Below are positions 5,809 to 9,475 of a DNA stretch of 9,475 bases, piece after piece; within the stretch, counting starts at the first letter, position 1, and each line of letters opens with the position of its first letter. The position numbers and the translations under genes are program-made. Origin of the DNA: Micavibrio sp. UBA2020. GTDB taxonomy: Bacteria > Pseudomonadota > Alphaproteobacteria > Micavibrionales > UBA2020. The notes beneath the pieces are model-generated. The model searched no databases. It saw nothing but the letters and a program-made list of their open reading frames with translations, and was not told where the DNA came from. Location: assembly GCA_002334985.1 (NCBI GenBank), contig DDBY01000139.1, forward strand, positions 7,632-17,106. Direction: 5' to 3'.

Positions 5809-6033
5809 ATGAGATTAACAGTTTTTTCCATCTGCGCGGCGGTTGCCATCGCGCTTTTGCCCGCGGGCTGCGGCATCAAGCCCAAGTTTGTCGAGCCGCC
5901 CCCCGCCGAAAAAGCGGACGGCACGATGCAAACGCAGGAAGAAGCCCGCAAGGCCGACAAATTCCCGCGCACCTACCCCGACCCCGCTTTTGACCCCGCA
6001 CCGAAACCCGAACCGGAAAGACTGATACGCTGA
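5809..6033 (+). CDS. lptM: Small outer-membrane lipoprotein, LptM (YifL)-like
   Basis: This 74-residue protein has a signal peptide (residues 1-20) ending in LLPAGC, with lipidated Cys21 directly followed by GIKPKFVEPP. That is close to the CGxKGPLxxPP start of mature LptM, the lipoprotein that in E. coli assists LptD disulfide maturation and LPS export. Proline rather than leucine at -3 is slightly unusual for a lipobox. The rest is short, charged and proline-rich, probably disordered. In-frame sequence extends upstream to 5710, but the lipoprotein signal fixes the start at 5809. AGAGAG just before it is a weak ribosome site. Its stop overlaps the lysA start by one base. The position before lysA supports the assignment; the exact function in this organism is inference. 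Confidence 0.82.
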   Translation: MRLTVFSICAAVAIALLPAGCGIKPKFVEPPPAEKADGTMQTQEEARKADKFPRTYPDPAFDPAPKPEPERLIR

Positions 6034-7298
6034 TGCTGACCACGCAATACAAAAACAAAAAACTTCACATGGAAGACGTGGCGCTTGAAACGCTGGCCGA
6101 AAAATACGGCACGCCGCTTTACTGCTATTCCGCCGCGCAAATCACGCAGAATTTCAACGCGTACCGCGATGCGTTCTTGAAAGTCTCCGCCCCTGAAAAT
6201 TTCACTATCTGCTACGCCACCAAAGCCAACAGCAATCTGGCCGTGCTGCGTTTGCTCGGCGGGCTTGGCGCGGGTGCGGATATCGTTTCGGGCGGCGAAA
6301 TGGCGCGCGCGCTGGCAGCGGGTATTCCGGCTTCTAAAATCGTTTTCTCCGGCGTCGGTAAATCCGAAGACGAGCTGCGCGCCGCGATTGCCAAGGGCAT
6401 CTTCCAGATAAACGTGGAGTCGGAAGAAGAGCTGGTGCAGCTCTCCGCCCTTGCCGCGAAGATGAAAAAGAAAGTGCCCGTTTCCATTCGCGTCAATCCG
6501 GACGTGGATGCGAAAACCCATGCCAAAATCACGACAGGCAAAAAAGAAAACAAATTCGGCGTCGATATCGACCGCGCCCCCGCGCTTTACAAAAAGGCCC
6601 TCAAAATGCCCGGCATTGACGCGCTGGGCGTGGCTGTGCATATCGGCTCGCAGCTGACGTCGCTCACGCCGTTCAAGCGCGCGTATGAACGCGTGGCCGA
6701 ACTGGTCGTGAAGCTGCGCAAGCAGGGCAACGACATCCGCCGCGTGGACCTCGGCGGCGGCATCGGCATTACCTACAAAGACGAAACGCCGCCCGACCTG
6801 ACGTTTTACGCCCTGATGGTGCGCGACATCATCATGCCGCTCAACGTGCATGTGGTCATGGAACCCGGCCGCTCCATCGTCGGCAATGCAGGGGTACTGC
6901 TCAGCCGTGTGCGCGGCGTCAAAAAAGGCGCATCGAAAAAATTCCTTATCCTCGATGCTGCCATGAACGATTTGATGCGCCCCGCGCTCTACGATGCCTA
7001 TCACGCCATCTGGCCGGCGCGCCTTGCGGCGGCGAAGGAAACCTACGACGTCGTCGGCCCCGTGTGTGAAACGGGCGATACCTTCCACATCGGCGAAAAA
7101 CTGCCGGCGCTGAAGGCGGGCGACGTTGTCGCGCTGATGACCAGCGGCGCTTATGGCGCCGTCATGTCGTCGAACTACAACACCCGCCCGCTGGCGCCCG
7201 AAGTTCTGGTCAGCGGAAAAAAATCCGCGCTGATACGCCGCGCGCAAACGGTTGAAGACCTCCTGAAACAAGACCAGATACCGGAGTGGCTGGGCTGA
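6033..7298 (+). CDS. lysA: Diaminopimelate decarboxylase
   Basis: The cytoplasmic, PLP-dependent enzyme converts meso-diaminopimelate to L-lysine and CO2, the last step of lysine synthesis. The 421-residue length is typical. The PLP-binding lysine is Lys64 in YATKANSN (61-68). Further family motifs are HIGSQ (203-207), the glycine-rich phosphate loop DLGGGIG (239-245), EPGRSIVGNAG (277-287), the substrate-binding CETGD (345-349) containing the active-site Cys345 contributed across the dimer, and SGAYG (371-375). All key residues are present. The start ATG at 6033 shares one base with the lipoprotein stop (TGATG). The stop overlaps the next start in the same way, so translation of the three genes is probably coupled. 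A second ATG at codon 13 is possible, but the overlap favours the first. Confidence 0.97.
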   Translation: MLTTQYKNKKLHMEDVALETLAEKYGTPLYCYSAAQITQNFNAYRDAFLKVSAPENFTICYATKANSNLAVLRLLGGLGAGADIVSGGEMARALAAGIPASKIVFSGVGKSEDELRAAIAKGIFQINVESEEELVQLSALAAKMKKKVPVSIRVNPDVDAKTHAKITTGKKENKFGVDIDRAPALYKKALKMPGIDALGVAVHIGSQLTSLTPFKRAYERVAELVVKLRKQGNDIRRVDLGGGIGITYKDETPPDLTFYALMVRDIIMPLNVHVVMEPGRSIVGNAGVLLSRVRGVKKGASKKFLILDAAMNDLMRPALYDAYHAIWPARLAAAKETYDVVGPVCETGDTFHIGEKLPALKAGDVVALMTSGAYGAVMSSNYNTRPLAPEVLVSGKKSALIRRAQTVEDLLKQDQIPEWLG

Positions 7299-9475
7299 TG
7301 GATTTCCTCGGGCGCACATTGTACTGGTGGACGCTGGGCTGGAGCTTTATCACGCTCTGGCTGGAGCGTCTCTGGGCGCGCTTCTGGGGGCTTTGCACTG
7401 TCGTCATGTTTTTCGTGGCGCTGGCGCTCAGCGGTCTTTTGTTCAAAGTTGGAAAGACGGCGCATTTTTCGCTGCTGGTTTTGTTCGCCGTTCTGGCCGT
7501 TGCCGCCGCGCTTTACACGGGCCGCCGTTTCATTTTGCCGCGCCGCTGGCAGGTGGAACGCCGCATCGAACATGAAAGCGGGCTCAAGCACCGCCCCTTG
7601 CAAATGCTGCACGACAAGCCGGAGCAAGGCACCAGCCCCGCCGCCGCCAAGCTTTGGTACAAACAGCAGGCCGAAACGCGCGCCAGCTGGACGCGCCTGC
7701 GCATCTGGCGCCCGCGCCCGCGCGTGGCACGGCAGGATAAATATCATTTGCGCTTCGCCGCGCTGTTCTGCCTTGCCCTTGCGCTGGTCGTATCGCGCGG
7801 ACAAATCACGGAACGCCTTTCCGCCGCCCTGACACCGCCCTCTATTTTTAAAACCACCGTCAAGCTGGCTGCCGTCGATGTCTGGATAGAACCGCCCGCC
7901 TATACAACCGCTGCACCCGTCTTTCTGGCCACCGCACAGACCGGACGCCACACAGCAGCAGAAGCGCGCGTGCCCGCAGGCAGTCTTTTGAAAATCCGCG
8001 TCGGCGGCATATCGCGTCCGCCGCGATTGTTTTTTGACGAAAAGCAGGTGATTGATTTCACCACTGTCGGCCCCGGCAATTACACGGCGGAAATGACACT
8101 GGATAAAAGCGGGCAGATGGAAATCCGCCGCGGCTGGTGGCAAAGCGGTCTTGGCGCCTGGCAGATTGACGTTATTCCGGACAGCGCCCCCGAAATCCAG
8201 ATTTTGAACGCAGGCGCGGCAGAACGCGCGGCGCTGAAAATCAACTATAGCGCGCGCGACGATTACGCGGTGCGCAGCCTGCGCGCCGTTATCGAACCGT
8301 CGCCTGATATTCCGGCGCAGCGTTGGCACGAAACCATCGAATTCAGCATTCCCTTCAGCGGGCAAAAAAGCCGCGAGGGCGAACAGCATATCGAAAACCT
8401 CGCCCAGCATCCCATGGCCGGCCAGCCGGTCATGCTGCGTCTGATTGCCACGGATGATGTCGGCAATACCGCCGAAAGCAATATCGAGAAAATCGTACTG
8501 CCGGAGCGTGAATTCAAAAACCCCGTCGCCGCCGCGCTGAACCGCGAGCGCAAACGCCTTATCCGTCATGACGACCCGCTGACCATGACCATCACGCGGC
8601 ATGTGCTGACCAACATCGCCAACCGCCCCGCGCTTATCAAGGAAGACCTGCGCGTGTTCCTCGGTCTTGTCGTCGCGATTAAACGCCTGAGCTACACCCC
8701 CACGCCCTACACGGCGCAAACGGTGCGCGATATGCTCTGGTACATGGCGCTGCGTATCGAGGACGGCGGACTGGCGCTGGCACGCGAAGAGCTGCGACAG
8801 GCGCTGCAAAAACTCAATCAGGCGTTGAACGACAAAAACATATCCGAAGAGCGCCTGCAGGAACTAACCGAAGAGGTTAACCAGAAGACCCAGCAATATA
8901 TGCAGGAACTGGCCAAGGAAATGCGCCAGCGCATGGAACAGGGCGACCAGCCGAACCAGCCGCAAATCTCGCCCGAGCTGGCGCAGAAGCTGATGGAAAA
9001 AATGGACATGTCCGACATGCAAAAAATGATGGAGCAGATGCAGCACGGCGACACGCGCGAGCAAATGCAAGCCATGTCGGAAATGATGCAGCAGATGCTC
9101 GACGCTACCGACCCCAAAAACGCCATGAGCGAGAAAGACCAAAAGGCGCTCGAGCAGATGCAGAAAATGGAAGACCTTATCCAGAAGCAGGAAAAGCTGA
9201 TGGACCAGACCGGCAAGATGCAGCCCAAGCAGGAAAGCGGCGAGCAGGCGGGCGAGCAAGGTGAAATCCGCAAGGAGCTTGGCGGCGTCATGCGCGACAT
9301 GGGCGAAAATATGCCCGAAGTGCCGGAGCAATTCGGCAACGCCGACCAGGAAATGAAACAGTCGCAGCAGCAGTTGAACCGCGATGCCCCCGGCGGCTCC
9401 CTGCCCCACCAGAAAGAAGCGCTGGAGCAGCTGAAGCAAGGGCAAGACCAGGCCATGCAGCAAATGGCCGAGCGC
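7298..9475 (+). CDS. TIGR02302 / DUF4175-type membrane protein with Met/Gln-rich tail, 3' end outside window
   Basis: Function is unknown. The 726 visible codons continue past the right edge; family members are about 850 residues. Two membrane helices (about 32-49 and 57-73) and a third (about 152-166) lie near the N-terminus, with an Arg-rich cytosolic-type loop between the second and third. Residues about 185-400 look beta-rich and periplasmic, with DSAPEIQILNAG (295-306), DDYAVRSLRAVIEP (321-334) and DDVGNTAE (386-393) as in DUF4175. Residues about 405-500 are helical. From about 500 onward the protein is a long Met/Gln/Glu/Lys-rich helix-prone region; I count 23 Met between 535 and 672. 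This architecture and the position after lysA match TIGR02302 as I remember it. The start at 7298 overlaps the lysA stop by one base. An envelope role beside LptM is a guess from context. Confidence 0.88.
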   Translation, partial: MDFLGRTLYWWTLGWSFITLWLERLWARFWGLCTVVMFFVALALSGLLFKVGKTAHFSLLVLFAVLAVAAALYTGRRFILPRRWQVERRIEHESGLKHRPLQMLHDKPEQGTSPAAAKLWYKQQAETRASWTRLRIWRPRPRVARQDKYHLRFAALFCLALALVVSRGQITERLSAALTPPSIFKTTVKLAAVDVWIEPPAYTTAAPVFLATAQTGRHTAAEARVPAGSLLKIRVGGISRPPRLFFDEKQVIDFTTVGPGNYTAEMTLDKSGQMEIRRGWWQSGLGAWQIDVIPDSAPEIQILNAGAAERAALKINYSARDDYAVRSLRAVIEPSPDIPAQRWHETIEFSIPFSGQKSREGEQHIENLAQHPMAGQPVMLRLIATDDVGNTAESNIEKIVLPEREFKNPVAAALNRERKRLIRHDDPLTMTITRHVLTNIANRPALIKEDLRVFLGLVVAIKRLSYTPTPYTAQTVRDMLWYMALRIEDGGLALAREELRQALQKLNQALNDKNISEERLQELTEEVNQKTQQYMQELAKEMRQRMEQGDQPNQPQISPELAQKLMEKMDMSDMQKMMEQMQHGDTREQMQAMSEMMQQMLDATDPKNAMSEKDQKALEQMQKMEDLIQKQEKLMDQTGKMQPKQESGEQAGEQGEIRKELGGVMRDMGENMPEVPEQFGNADQEMKQSQQQLNRDAPGGSLPHQKEALEQLKQGQDQAMQQMAER

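Noticed and set aside
5748..5972. N-terminal extension of the TlpA-like protein to 5972
   Set aside because: A strong ribosome site and the membrane helix place the start at 5747; the extension would run antisense through the lipoprotein gene.
5973..7319. Minus-strand open frame of 448 codons across lysA
   Set aside because: It is the mirror of lysA, which has every active-site motif. No ribosome site or domain supports the antisense frame.
7175..8809. Minus-strand open frame of 544 codons across the TIGR02302 gene
   Set aside because: Antisense shadow caused by high GC at third positions; the plus-strand protein has membrane helices and DUF4175-like motifs and is coupled to lysA.
8818..9463. 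Two minus-strand frames rich in Leu/Phe/His or Cys/Ser that look like membrane proteins
   Set aside because: They are complements of the Met/Gln/Glu-rich tail: CAG, GAG and ATG codons read backwards as Leu, Ser and hydrophobic residues.
1..9475. CRISPR array, tRNA/rRNA genes, insertion sequences, toxin-antitoxin or phage-defence genes
   Set aside because: No spaced direct repeats, no cloverleaf-like stretches, no transposase-like proteins or terminal inverted repeats were recognised, and the gaps are too short to hold most of these.

Overview
The window looks like chromosomal housekeeping DNA of an alphaproteobacterium. It is GC-rich and densely coded, with short gaps and AGGA-type ribosome binding sites. 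Three gene groups support the assignment: a very large NAD-type glutamate dehydrogenase, an lptM-like lipoprotein gene followed by lysA and a TIGR02302/DUF4175 membrane protein (an alphaproteobacterial arrangement as I recall it), and rluD next to a small DUF6476-like membrane protein. Genus or order cannot be fixed from this sequence. I see no insertion sequence, prophage, CRISPR array, tRNA, rRNA or attachment site.

Left part (1-4696), all on the minus strand. In transcription order these are rluD (23S rRNA pseudouridine synthase), terD (tellurium-resistance/stress family, 45 nt downstream and probably co-transcribed), ahpC (a peroxiredoxin of the mycobacterial AhpC type) and the N-terminal 651 codons of the large glutamate dehydrogenase, which runs off the left edge. 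The two gaps in this block, 1956-2225 and 2772-2971, hold no gene but several inverted repeats. One is a clear intrinsic terminator after ahpC, one is a probable terminator after terD, and the others are unexplained.

Middle (4697-5747). A divergent 53-bp gap separates rluD from a small single-pass membrane protein on the plus strand. That gene converges, with a 20-bp gap, on a membrane-anchored TlpA-like thioredoxin on the minus strand.

Right part (5809-9475), plus strand. lptM-like lipoprotein, lysA (diaminopimelate decarboxylase) and a TIGR02302-type protein are joined by two identical one-base stop/start overlaps (TGATG), so they form one tightly coupled operon. The last gene runs off the right edge after 726 codons. 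A perfect TATAAT box lies 11 nt before the lipoprotein start, so this operon may begin with an almost leaderless mRNA.

Functionally the block mixes amino-acid metabolism (glutamate catabolism, lysine/diaminopimelate), ribosome modification, peroxide and envelope stress, and envelope assembly. I do not find a convincing new system. The points most worth a second look are the inverted-repeat-rich leader of the glutamate dehydrogenase gene, the coupled lipoprotein-lysA-TIGR02302 operon with its Met/Gln-rich tail, and the possible leaderless starts.
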